A stretch of 50,033 nucleotides of DNA. It comes from Fibrobacter sp. (GTDB lineage Bacteria > Fibrobacterota > Fibrobacteria > Fibrobacterales > Fibrobacteraceae). A model generated the notes under the pieces. That model saw only the letters and a program-made list of their open reading frames with translations. It was not told the origin of the DNA and made no database searches. Within the stretch, counting starts at the first letter, position 1. Each line of letters opens with the position of its first letter. Position numbers and translations under genes: made by a program. The stretch spans positions 1-50,033 of the forward strand of contig JAGCGO010000101.1 in the NCBI GenBank assembly GCA_017649565.1. The letters are read 5' to 3'. Shown one piece after another: positions 32,330 through 40,447 of the stretch.

Positions 32330-33358
32330 TTAAATTCCCGTGGCCAGAGTTAGAGAATCAGTAACGCAACGCACAGAGAACGACTCAATCTTGTTGCACC
32401 ACGAAAGCTGCGCAAAATCGTATTCCGCCTTCAAGGACATACAATAAGCCTGGCTCAGATCGATACTATAGGGAGAACTCGCCCAATAATAGGTTGCCGC
32501 GCCAATATCGCCAAACATGAGTCCCATGCCGAAAGCCTGCATGGCAGAGCCGGCAGCCAGCGCCGTAAAGCCGTACTCGTCCATGCCGTTACCATTCCCT
32601 TCCCAACCCGACGTCGACTTCAGGGCAATTCCCGCCTTGTTCCTACCACCAACATTTTCAAACAAGGTCGCCCATTCATCCTTGTTCGGCAAGTGCCAGC
32701 CTTTAGGACACACACCCTGGACCACATCGGGCATTTTACAATCCTTGTTGAGCCCGCAATCTATCGGGTTATCCTTGTCCGTGGAAAGGCTGATGGAATC
32801 GATTGCCGAAGCCCAGCTGTACAGGGCTCCCTGCTTGTCGCAATTTTCCGACAATTCTGCAAAGCAGATTCCATAGCCATTTTCCTGGTAGTTCAGGTTT
32901 TCTGCCATCCAGATCTGCGCCTTATCTCCCTCGCCAATCGTTATGTACTTGTAAGTGCGGGAATCTCGCGCATCCACGAACGTACCGTAATTGAAGCTCT
33001 GCACAACGGCACTGCTGCTGGAGACATTCACTGTAGAATCGGGATCGGCCTCCAGCGAGTCAGGCAAGGCACTCGACGAGCTGCTCTGCGTCGAAGAACT
33101 TGAAAGGGAATCCTGCGAAGCTTTTTCCGAAGAACTCGCGGGCTTGTCGGACGCATCCGAAGAAACGTCTTCGATATCGTCCTGTGCAGAAGACGAAAGC
33201 TCATCGATATCGGTGGAAGACGAAGATTCCTCGACATCGGCAGAAGACGAAATCGCATCGATATCGGCAGAAGAAGAATCGGAACCGCACGCGGCCAGCA
33301 TAAAACAAAAAGCAGCCGTCGAAGCGAAAGAAACTATGTTTACAGATTTAAAATTCAT
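32330..33358 (-). CDS. Lipoprotein with Ser-rich linker and Fibrobacter paralogous domain (tandem copy)
   Basis: 342 residues from ATG 33358 (GGGGGCAAG upstream). Starts MNFKSVNIVSFAST, lipobox MLAAC, GSDSSS, then a linker of SSSADVEE-type units to about 100. Paralogous domain: DARDSRTYKYITIGEGDKAQIWMAENLNY, CDKQGALYSW, VCPKGWHLP, YGFTALAAGSA, FSVRCVTD. The N-terminal 30 residues are nearly the same as in the downstream gene while linkers and domains have diverged. Confidence 0.87.
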   Translation of the reverse strand: MNFKSVNIVSFASTAAFCFMLAACGSDSSSADIDAISSSADVEESSSSTDIDELSSSAQDDIEDVSSDASDKPASSSEKASQDSLSSSSTQSSSSSALPDSLEADPDSTVNVSSSSAVVQSFNYGTFVDARDSRTYKYITIGEGDKAQIWMAENLNYQENGYGICFAELSENCDKQGALYSWASAIDSISLSTDKDNPIDCGLNKDCKMPDVVQGVCPKGWHLPNKDEWATLFENVGGRNKAGIALKSTSGWEGNGNGMDEYGFTALAAGSAMQAFGMGLMFGDIGAATYYWASSPYSIDLSQAYCMSLKAEYDFAQLSWCNKIESFSVRCVTDSLTLATGI

Positions 33359-33424
33359 CTTGCCCCCATAAAAAAACTTGTACATCTAAATTTAAAAAAT
33401 AGATAGTACAAGTGTCCCGATGAA

Positions 33425-34555
33425 TTATTCCCTGTGTTCGTACAGGTACAAGTTCGCCTCGCCCACGGCGAGTTCAGAGCCCTTGATATGCCATTCGTCG
33501 TCAGTTCCGGTGCGGTATTTTACGACGACGCGGTATTTTTTGTCGTCCTGCAGGACTTCTGGAGGGACCGTCCAGAAATTTTCCGTACCGACAACCATTT
33601 CAAGTTCATAGGATTCGTCGGTATCGGTACCGTAAATCGCGATGGACTTTACCATGTCCTTCGGGTTACGCACATGGACAATGCTCCAGAATTTGCTTGC
33701 GCCTTCCTTGACCCAGAGCGAGGTGGAATCTCCCCACACGCCCTCGACGCCTTCGCAGCTCACGAACTCCCATTCGCCGGAATAGCGGCCCACGCGATTG
33801 CCCATGATGTCAGAGGCCGGAGCGCCGCCCAAGTCCACGCCGCAGTTGGCATCGGGACAGCGGTCGGTGATACGCACAGTCACGCGCTTCCATCCATCGG
33901 GAGTTCTCGCCTTTACACGCACGCAGCCACCACACGCGGCACCGCCATCCCACGGACCCTTATCGTCCCCGGGAGAGACATTCACGTGAATCGCGGCATA
34001 ATACTGGATATTGGTCTGCCCGTAATTGCAGGCGCCTCCCAAGCTCGTTTCTTTTGCCGTGACGCTACCGTAAGTAGTCACGGAACCCTTGCCGCCCTTT
34101 TCGGTAAGCTCGGGGTCTGCAGCGGTAAAGCTGTCGCAGTCGGTACACTTGCCGTCGTCGCCGGAATCGTCCGGGTCAGATTCGTCACTAGAAGCAGGGA
34201 CTGCAGAACTGGAAGTCTCGGCAGCCTCACTGTTCCCTTCAGAAGAATCCGGGGCATTCGAGCTACTGGTCGTTTCGTTTCCTTCGGCAGAACTCAAGGA
34301 ATTGGAAGATTCGGAGGCATTGCTTTTCCCTTCGGCAGGGCTGGAAGATTCCGCAACACCGCCATTCTCTTCGGCAGAACTCAGGGAACTGGAAGGTTCG
34401 GAGGCATCGCTGTTCCCTTCGGCAGGGCTCAGGGAACTGGAACTTGTTTTTTCGCCCCCTTCGGAGGAATTCGGGGAACTTGCATCATCACCGCAAGCAA
34501 TGAATACTATACCCAAGCCAAAAATCAAGGTTCTTAAATTACAAAATCCAGGCAT
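33425..34555 (-). CDS. Expansin-like lipoprotein (DPBB plus CBM63-like)
   Basis: 376 residues. Lipobox FIAC (Cys 21) and a linker (about 22-155) made of repeated SSS-AEGN/PAEG units. The expansin core follows: a double-psi beta-barrel (about 165-270) with SVTTYGSVTAKETSLGGACNYG, GGAACGGCVRVKA and TVRITDRCPDANCGVDLG, which carries the conserved Asp of expansins. A second beta-sandwich (about 275-376) with WSIVHVRNPKDMVKSIAIYG fits the CBM63 expansin domain. Bacterial expansins loosen cellulose without hydrolysis. Lipid anchoring is unusual for the family. It lies 28 bases after the GH9 gene, so cellulose attack is the probable shared task. Its ribosome site (TTAGGAA) is part of a heptamer array. 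Confidence 0.85.
   Translation of the reverse strand: MPGFCNLRTLIFGLGIVFIACGDDASSPNSSEGGEKTSSSSLSPAEGNSDASEPSSSLSSAEENGGVAESSSPAEGKSNASESSNSLSSAEGNETTSSSNAPDSSEGNSEAAETSSSAVPASSDESDPDDSGDDGKCTDCDSFTAADPELTEKGGKGSVTTYGSVTAKETSLGGACNYGQTNIQYYAAIHVNVSPGDDKGPWDGGAACGGCVRVKARTPDGWKRVTVRITDRCPDANCGVDLGGAPASDIMGNRVGRYSGEWEFVSCEGVEGVWGDSTSLWVKEGASKFWSIVHVRNPKDMVKSIAIYGTDTDESYELEMVVGTENFWTVPPEVLQDDKKYRVVVKYRTGTDDEWHIKGSELAVGEANLYLYEHRE
34264..34440. repeat. Linker repeats of the expansin gene containing the palindrome core (best copy 34412-34437)
   Basis: At 34412-34437 GTTCCCT and AGGGAAC flank TCGGCAGGGCTC. This equals copy A (15790-15816) but for one extra G. Weaker versions (TTCGGCAGAACTCA) recur near 34282, 34330 and 34370 in the same linker. 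Confidence 0.7.
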
Positions 34556-34556
34556 T

Positions 34557-34587
34557 TCCTAACCACTAATCACCAGCCACTATCTAC
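34557..34587 (-). repeat. Heptamer array between GH9 and expansin genes
   Basis: Minus strand, units of seven: GTAGATA GTGGCTG GTGATTA GTGGTTA, then GGAA and the expansin ATG. The first TAG is the GH9 stop codon and the last AGGA serves as ribosome site for the expansin gene. Confidence 0.75.
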
Positions 34588-36317
34588 TTATTATATATCG
34601 CCTCGAGTGCTGCGGCAAGGTATGCCAGCGGAGCGTTCCAGTTGATAGCCACTTCGTTGGTCGCATAGCTGCAGCGATCATCAATATAGGCAAGTGCAGG
34701 CTTGTCGGCAGCAGCATAGTTCGGACATTTCCAGTTTTCCTTGCCATCCAGGTTGATATCCTGCTTGCCCAGGTGCGGGCCACCCACGAGCATGCCGGGC
34801 ACCGGATCGTCGACCAGGTCGGATTCGCTCGGACGGTGATGCGGATTGCGCGGACTCCTGTAACCAAATCCAGTCACATACGTAATGTCATGCGGATTCT
34901 TGCCGAGCAAGTAGTCTAGGCACTGCTGCGCGCCATCCAGGTAGCTCTTGTCCTTGGTAAGCAAGTAAGCATGCACCAGCACAATGCCGTTGTTCGCCAT
35001 CGCGCTATTGCTGCCCCAGTTCCAGCTCCACGGGAATGCAGGCAAGCGGTAAGCACTCGTATCGCCCACAGCACGGAGGTTGTTCGCCTCATTCAGCACG
35101 ACCTTCTTTGCGGCATCGACGAGTTCTTTTTCAAAATCTGCGGAATCCAGCGCCACACGGAAAGCGGAAAGCATATTCACATTACCCCACCAGGCACCAT
35201 CAGGCGTAAACGCATTCGTCTTGAGGTCTTCCTGATATTCCGCTTTCTTAGACGCACGGAAGAGCTCAGCAGCAGCCCAGCGGAATTCGTCCTTGCCGTT
35301 CTCGTCGCCGGGCATATAGCTACCCGTCTGCACGTCGTCGGGCTGCTTGTAGAAAGCTTCCGGATTCTTCTTGGCCCAGGCATACGCACTCTCGGCAGCC
35401 TTGAGCATCTTGTCGGCATAAGCCTTGTCGATATTCCTGTACACCACGCTCGCCTGCGCCATCACGGCAGCAAAGTCCAGCGAGGCCGTCACGTTCTTGA
35501 TAATCGCGTAACGCGGAGCGATATCGTTTTCGGGCAGCACGCTTCCGCCGAACTTCAGCGTAGTCACCTTGTGGTACACGCCGCCATCCTTGTCCTGCAT
35601 GGTCAGCATCCAGTCGAGGTTATAGCGCACCTCTTCCAGAAGCTCCGGATACTTCGGGAACTCGCGCGGGATGTTCCAGGTGAGCGAATCCGCGTACTTG
35701 GGGAAATGTTCGTAAATCTCGAGCAGGGTGAACACGGTGATACCGGAGTTCACGATGTACTTGCCGTAATCGCCCGCATCGTACCAGCCGCGCTGGGACT
35801 TGATGGTCTTGCCGGCACCCTTGCCGCCCGTCGCCTTGTCGGAGCCGTAGACGATTACCTTGTCATCCTTGTGGCCCGCGGCGCGCGCCCACTTGCCCGC
35901 ATACTGCGGCTCCAGCGCCATGCTCGCACGCTGGTAGTAAAACCACTTGAGACTCGCCTTCACCAAATCGCCGTAAACATTTTTCCCGACGACAACGGGT
36001 GTACCCACATATTCGCCACCACGGAAAAGCCGATAAGTTCCAGGAGTCTTTACAGAAGAAATATCAAAGGTCTGCACTTCCTCGCCGCTGTAATCCCAGT
36101 CGTACACCAGGGGAGCCTTGAGTTTCAGGACCGTTTTTCCCTTCAGGTCACGGACTTCGAGCCCATTCGCATCGTTACCGGGGAAAACGACCGTCTTTTC
36201 GGCATCGGGATAATAACCCAGCTGGTTCACGAGGGGGCCAGCAAAAGCCGAAGAGGCAGATAAGGAGACCGCCACAAAAGCGGCCGTACAAAAACAAACA
36301 TTCCATGACATATTCAT
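34584..36317 (-). CDS. Glycoside hydrolase family 9 endoglucanase with N-terminal Ig-like domain
   Basis: 577 residues. Signal peptide to about Ala 26, CelD-type Ig-like domain (27-112: LVNQLGYYPDAEKTVVF...), then a GH9 (alpha/alpha)6 barrel to the end. Catalytic pieces: DAGDYGKY with Asp 180 and Asp 183 (nucleophilic water), RNPHHRPSESD, and NEVAINWNAPLAY with Glu 555 (proton donor). It cleaves internal beta-1,4 bonds of cellulose in inverting fashion. There is no CBM and no obvious C-terminal sorting domain, so it may be periplasmic or secreted otherwise. The expansin-like gene follows by 28 bases. Confidence 0.93.
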   Translation of the reverse strand: MNMSWNVCFCTAAFVAVSLSASSAFAGPLVNQLGYYPDAEKTVVFPGNDANGLEVRDLKGKTVLKLKAPLVYDWDYSGEEVQTFDISSVKTPGTYRLFRGGEYVGTPVVVGKNVYGDLVKASLKWFYYQRASMALEPQYAGKWARAAGHKDDKVIVYGSDKATGGKGAGKTIKSQRGWYDAGDYGKYIVNSGITVFTLLEIYEHFPKYADSLTWNIPREFPKYPELLEEVRYNLDWMLTMQDKDGGVYHKVTTLKFGGSVLPENDIAPRYAIIKNVTASLDFAAVMAQASVVYRNIDKAYADKMLKAAESAYAWAKKNPEAFYKQPDDVQTGSYMPGDENGKDEFRWAAAELFRASKKAEYQEDLKTNAFTPDGAWWGNVNMLSAFRVALDSADFEKELVDAAKKVVLNEANNLRAVGDTSAYRLPAFPWSWNWGSNSAMANNGIVLVHAYLLTKDKSYLDGAQQCLDYLLGKNPHDITYVTGFGYRSPRNPHHRPSESDLVDDPVPGMLVGGPHLGKQDINLDGKENWKCPNYAAADKPALAYIDDRCSYATNEVAINWNAPLAYLAAALEAIYNK

Positions 36318-36411
36318 GCCTAGAATATACTTTAAAACAGCCGAGTTCGAGCATAATGCACATCACATTCCGTTTTCAACGGGAAACAAAAGCCATCTGC
36401 AAGCCCTTTTT

Positions 36412-36419
36412 TATATTTG
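36412..36419 (+). promoter_or_regulatory. TATATTTG promoter element
   Basis: Matches the TAnnTTTG -7 element; it lies just before the GGAGGA ribosome site of the gene starting at 36441, so the leader would be short. Confidence 0.4.
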
Positions 36420-36440
36420 AACGCAGGAGGAATATGCCCC

Positions 36441-38048
36441 ATGAACATAGACCTAAACAAAATTGCCTTTTCTCTCGCCTGTTGCGCCCTGCCATTCGCG
36501 TTTACCGCCTGCGGCGATTCCACATCGACAGACGATCCGGAAATCGTAGAAGATGCCGCCCTGTCCAATTCCGAAGCGGAAGGCTCTTCCTCCTCCAAAG
36601 AAGGGAACTCCTCCAGCGCCGATAAAGATACTACTCCATCTTCACAGGATTCGACCTCACAGGATTCCTCCTCACAGGATTCCTCCTCAAGCGCAGTCGA
36701 CTCCCCAGAATCCTCTTCCAGCGAAGAAACCTTCAATTCAGAATCCTTCACCGACTCCCGCGATGGCAAAACCTATAAGCTCACCGAGATTGGCACCCAA
36801 ATCTGGATGGCGGAAGACCTGAAATACGGGGATTCCAGCCTTTATGTATTTGCGGACGCAGAAACCGTTTGCCCCGAAGGATTCCACCTCCCCTCCTCCA
36901 AGGAATTCAAGACGCTTGTCGCCTACGTCGGTGGTGAAGATGTCGCCGGCCAGAAACTCAAGAGCACTACCGGCTGGCCGAACATGCCTGAATACGACAA
37001 CTGGAACGGCACCGACGAATTCGGCTTCAATGCCAAGCCTGTCGAAAGCGGCAACGGTACAGGAACCGACGAAAACTTCTGGACATCCACGCACGACTTC
37101 GCCAACTACAGCACGATTGTCTTCTTCAAGTTTGACCCGCACCCTACCTCGAAAGTGGACTCGTCCGCACCCCAATCCGAATTCGGGAGCACAATCCCAT
37201 TCTGCATAGGCGAACAAAACACGTCGCCCACGAGGACATGCTTCGTCAACGGCGAACCCGACACAAGACTCTCCATACGCTGCCTCAGCAACGTGCTCAA
37301 GTGCGGCAACAAATACATCGACTACACCCAACAATTCTGCCAGGATGACGTTGCCTACGACGTCTGCTACGGACACCAGTACGACGGCCAAAAGTACAAC
37401 TGCGTGAACGGGGTTATCCGCGACCGCTCCACCGATTCCGTCTACAAGCCTTCTTGGATGCTCCTGAACTCGGAAAAGGAATACGGCCTATTCCTGGACA
37501 CCCGCGATGGTCAATTCTACAAGACCATAGACATTGATGGAGTCGTCTGGTTTGCCGAGAACCTCAACTACGCACTCGAAGGTTCACTCTGCTTCGAGAA
37601 CAACCAATACTACTGCGATATATACGGAAGACTTTACACACAAAAGCAGGTGCTTGACGAGGGAGATTCCATTCCCACCGGATATTGGCAGGGCATCTGC
37701 CCGCCGGGCTCGCATGTATCAACCTACGACGAGTACTACACGGTTTACCAAGCGTACTCCTATAACGATCTGACAACCACCTATAAATTCGACGATTTCT
37801 ACGACAACTACGCCCACAACACGAACGAAACCGGACTAAGCATCACATTCCCCGGAATCTACCCGCCCAGCTATTCGACCTATGAGCTCGAATGGGACAA
37901 CCTGAACTACGATGCTTACTACATCGGTTCCGACTATACGCATATATATACGCGCGACTGGATTAGCAGGAACCTTAGTTCGTACCCGCATGGAGAGCGC
38001 GAGATTAACGACACGAAATACGGCAGTGTCCGCTGCGTTGTAGACTAG
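36441..38048 (+). CDS. Lipoprotein with two Fibrobacter paralogous domains
   Basis: 535 residues from ATG 36441; GGAGGA lies 11 bases upstream (a TTG at 36417 is in frame but unlikely). Lipobox FTAC, Ser/Glu/Asp-rich linker to about 105. Domain 1 (about 110-290): DSRDGKTYKLTEIGTQIWMAEDLKY, VCPEGFHLPSSKEFKTL, YGDEF-type segments and LSIRCLSN. A Cys-rich bridge (CGNKYIDYTQQFCQDD...CYGHQYDGQKYNC) leads to domain 2 (about 360-535): DTRDGQFYKTIDIDGVVWFAENLNY, CDIYGRLY, ICPPGSHV and GSVRCVVD. Stop codon overlaps tail to tail with the next minus-strand gene. Confidence 0.88.
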   Translation: MNIDLNKIAFSLACCALPFAFTACGDSTSTDDPEIVEDAALSNSEAEGSSSSKEGNSSSADKDTTPSSQDSTSQDSSSQDSSSSAVDSPESSSSEETFNSESFTDSRDGKTYKLTEIGTQIWMAEDLKYGDSSLYVFADAETVCPEGFHLPSSKEFKTLVAYVGGEDVAGQKLKSTTGWPNMPEYDNWNGTDEFGFNAKPVESGNGTGTDENFWTSTHDFANYSTIVFFKFDPHPTSKVDSSAPQSEFGSTIPFCIGEQNTSPTRTCFVNGEPDTRLSIRCLSNVLKCGNKYIDYTQQFCQDDVAYDVCYGHQYDGQKYNCVNGVIRDRSTDSVYKPSWMLLNSEKEYGLFLDTRDGQFYKTIDIDGVVWFAENLNYALEGSLCFENNQYYCDIYGRLYTQKQVLDEGDSIPTGYWQGICPPGSHVSTYDEYYTVYQAYSYNDLTTTYKFDDFYDNYAHNTNETGLSITFPGIYPPSYSTYELEWDNLNYDAYYIGSDYTHIYTRDWISRNLSSYPHGEREINDTKYGSVRCVVD

Positions 38049-38752
38049 TCTGCTTTTTTCGCCCTTGTTTTCTTTTTCTCACCAAGGCAAATACTCGTGT
38101 TGCCTTTTGTGAATGATAAGCCTCTCTTGAGGGAAATGATGGTTATTGCAATGATAAGGACGGATAACACACCGAAACAGCCATATACATATTCATCTTT
38201 TGCGAGGAAATTGTCCACCATCTTTTCGAAAGCATGATTATTGTCGCAATCCGTTTTTGCCTTCTTTAGAGGGGGGATAACATTCGTTTTAAAATTTTCA
38301 TTCTCTTCTAGCAGCGGTTCTATTGAATCCTTTCTTAAACTGTCAATTTTTTTTGATAACAGACCTATTGAATCTTTCCTTAAATCGTCAATTTTTTTAT
38401 TTAATTTGCCTATGCTGTCATTCAAATCTATCGTTTTCTTATTTATTTTCGTATAATGATCAAGCCTATCCTTTAAACTGTCAAGATCATGTTTATATTC
38501 TTTTTTTTCTTTTCTCAGATCCCTAATTTGGTCCGACAACGATATAAATTTATCATTCTCTTTTAATACCGGATTTAATTTTTCACAAGTTTCAAGTTGC
38601 TCCTTATAAGACGAAATATCATTTTGACATTCTAGGATAGCTGTTCGACAATTTAGGGAATCTATCAAATGCATTGTCGACAAATCTCGTACAACATAAG
38701 AGAAACAAAATGTGTTTCCTGCAATAGCAACAGAGTCTACAGATTCACCCAT
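38045..38752 (-). CDS. Coiled-coil protein with C-terminal membrane helix
   Basis: 235 residues, no signal peptide. A long coiled coil (about 45-170) contains the repeated unit KKIDxLRKDSI. One membrane helix (about 191-209, GVLSVLIIAITIISL) is followed by a basic tail KRGLSFTKGNTSICLGEKKKT. That tail is clearly related to the tail of the 38908-39339 protein (KKGFSFSKNGTVVAIGENKKE), so the two proteins are diverged paralogues at their C-termini. The gene is much more AT-rich than its neighbours. Third gene of a minus-strand cassette with a muramidase-type amidase. Function unknown. Confidence 0.75.
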   Translation of the reverse strand: MGESVDSVAIAGNTFCFSYVVRDLSTMHLIDSLNCRTAILECQNDISSYKEQLETCEKLNPVLKENDKFISLSDQIRDLRKEKKEYKHDLDSLKDRLDHYTKINKKTIDLNDSIGKLNKKIDDLRKDSIGLLSKKIDSLRKDSIEPLLEENENFKTNVIPPLKKAKTDCDNNHAFEKMVDNFLAKDEYVYGCFGVLSVLIIAITIISLKRGLSFTKGNTSICLGEKKKTRAKKAD

Positions 38753-38756
38753 TTTT

Positions 38757-38820
38757 TTACCTGTACCTTTTTTGGTGTATGTGGAGGATTAATATTTACG
38801 CAACATATCCTTACAGGTAA
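38757..38820 (-). promoter_or_regulatory. Inverted repeat that covers the ribosome site of the coiled-coil gene
   Basis: TTACCTGTA (38757-38765) and TACAGGTAA (38812-38820) are perfect complements. On the minus strand the second-transcribed arm TACAGGTAA carries the AGGT ribosome site just before the ATG at 38752. Confidence 0.45.
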
Positions 38821-38840
38821 ACCTGCAAGTCCCGGGATCA

Positions 38841-38886
38841 AAAAAGCGATTCAGCGCCATCTTCAACCAGCACGGCGAAGATGGCG
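38841..38886 (-). terminator. Terminator after the small coiled-coil gene
   Basis: GCCATCTTC (38857-38865) pairs with GAAGATGGC (38878-38886); minus-strand T run at 38846-38841 lies about 11 bases beyond the stem, so termination may be partial. Confidence 0.55.
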
Positions 38887-38907
38887 GAAGGTCTTCAAAA
38901 AAAGAAC

Positions 38908-39339
38908 TTATTTCTGTTCTTCTTTCTTATTTTCACCGATAGCAACAACGGTCCCATTCTTCGAGAAAGAGAATCCCTTCTTGAGGGCGATAACCATTAT
39001 CGCAATGATAAGCACAATCAGCACTGCGCAGCCGCTCGGCGAGGTAAGAGCTGCAACCGGAGACTGGTTGGCTTTCGCTTGTTGGAGCTGGATTGTCAGA
39101 GAATCTTTGGCAGCTTCCAGCTGGTTGACTTTTGCATGCAACTGGGCATTCTCAGCCTTCAGCACATCGACATCCTTCGCAAGAACGAGCGAATCCTTCT
39201 GGAGCTGAATGATGACGTTGTGGACGCTATCCGCATGTTGCTTCGCCTTCTTGAACATTTCCATGTTCTTGAAGTCGCCCTTCTTAAATGCCACGGGTGC
39301 TTCCGTTGCAGTGGAATCGGTTTTTACCTGTTCTGCCAT
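38908..39339 (-). CDS. Small coiled-coil protein with C-terminal membrane helix
   Basis: 143 residues, no signal peptide. N-terminus MAEQVKTDSTATEAP, then a coiled coil (about 35-90: ADSVHNVIIQLQKDSLVLAKDVDVLKAENAQLHAKVNQLEAAKDSL, read in heptads), one membrane helix (about 103-120, CAVLIVLIIAIMVIAL) and the basic tail KKGFSFSKNGTVVAIGENKKE. The tail is shared with the next gene downstream. AAAGGTAAT precedes the ATG. It lies 52 bases after the amidase gene. Not a recognised family; layout would fit an accessory membrane factor of the amidase. Confidence 0.8.
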   Translation of the reverse strand: MAEQVKTDSTATEAPVAFKKGDFKNMEMFKKAKQHADSVHNVIIQLQKDSLVLAKDVDVLKAENAQLHAKVNQLEAAKDSLTIQLQQAKANQSPVAALTSPSGCAVLIVLIIAIMVIALKKGFSFSKNGTVVAIGENKKEEQK

Positions 39340-39391
39340 TATATTACCTTTGCCTTCCTTGATGGTTTTTGTTTAAACTTCCTAAAGAGAA

Positions 39392-40447
39392 TTATTTCTT
39401 CAAGCCCAGCAGCTGGAGAATCAAAGAAATAATCATATCGAACAATGATGTGGGCTTGCTCTCCACCGACTTTGCAGTACTGGCCTGAGCAGGCTTCTGC
39501 GTAGGAGCAGCTTGAGGCTGGGGCGCTGGTGCCGGAGCGGGAGCCGGTGCGGGTTGCGGCGCTGGCTCAGCCGGTTTCACCGGTTCCGGGCTGGGAGCCG
39601 GTTCCGGCGTAGGTTCGGTCTCGACCGGTTTCTTTTCTTCTACGGGAGCAACGCTTGCAGGCTGCGATTCCGTTGCCGTGGCATCCGGCTTGCTTTCGGG
39701 TACTTCGGGAAGCACGTCGGTGCACTTGGAGATAATCGCCTTCAGCGACGGCGTGAACGGCCAGTCAAACTTGTCCTTGCGCACGTTGGTATGGTAGAAC
39801 ACGCCCTTGAACGCCAGTGCATCCGCATCGCTTGCAAACGGGGAATCGTCCGACTTGAAGTTCATCGGGATGTCGTGCTTGCGTCCCAAGTACTTGACGA
39901 GCGCGACAACGGCATCGATCTGGACATCCGTCATGGAGGCGTAGTAGTCGTAACCCCTGTAAGTATGCTTGGAATAGAATTCCGTCTCGGACACCTTGCA
40001 GTATTCGTTCTTGTAGGCATCGAGCAGCTTGTCATCGGAAAGTTTCAGCGGGCCATAGTTCGAAATCTCGATACCGATAGACTGTTTCGACATTGCGCCA
40101 TTTCCGCCAACAGCACCGCTCCCGAGATGATAGCTCCATTCGGTGTCGGGGAACATCTCGTAGATTCTTCCCGATCTGTCGACAACGTACGATACGGATA
40201 CGTGGTTGTCCTTCGTGGAGAGGGATGTCGTGTCGGACTTTATATAACCGACGGTAAAGTGCAGACAGATGCTTTTCTTGGCTGTCTTGGCATTGTAATA
40301 GTAGCTGTTGAAGTCCGGCCGGATAGAATAGATCTTTACATCATTCCCGATATCGGTCGTCGCAGTCAGTTTGTACTTGACTCCAGACGAATTTGTCAGG
40401 TTCGAAAAAAATTCATCTTCACGTTTTTTGATGGTCTCTGGCCTCAT
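39392..40447 (-). CDS. N-acetylmuramoyl-L-alanine amidase (Amidase_2) with Pro-rich tail
   Basis: 351 residues without signal peptide. Amidase_2/PGRP-like domain (about 55-215): zinc ligands in CLHFTVG (His) and FYHTNVRKDKFDWPF (His and Lys/Asp region), catalytic IGIEISNYG (Glu), and DNHVSVSYVVDRSGRIYEMFPDTEWSYHLG. The enzyme should cut the bond between muramic acid and L-Ala in peptidoglycan. A Pro/Ala/Glu linker (about 245-320, PAPAPAPAPQPQ) ends in a short hydrophobic helix DMIISLILQLLGLKK. Lack of a signal plus a membrane-seeking tail suggests release by a partner, as with phage endolysins. The two genes after it encode membrane proteins. Confidence 0.85.
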   Translation of the reverse strand: MRPETIKKREDEFFSNLTNSSGVKYKLTATTDIGNDVKIYSIRPDFNSYYYNAKTAKKSICLHFTVGYIKSDTTSLSTKDNHVSVSYVVDRSGRIYEMFPDTEWSYHLGSGAVGGNGAMSKQSIGIEISNYGPLKLSDDKLLDAYKNEYCKVSETEFYSKHTYRGYDYYASMTDVQIDAVVALVKYLGRKHDIPMNFKSDDSPFASDADALAFKGVFYHTNVRKDKFDWPFTPSLKAIISKCTDVLPEVPESKPDATATESQPASVAPVEEKKPVETEPTPEPAPSPEPVKPAEPAPQPAPAPAPAPAPQPQAAPTQKPAQASTAKSVESKPTSLFDMIISLILQLLGLKK

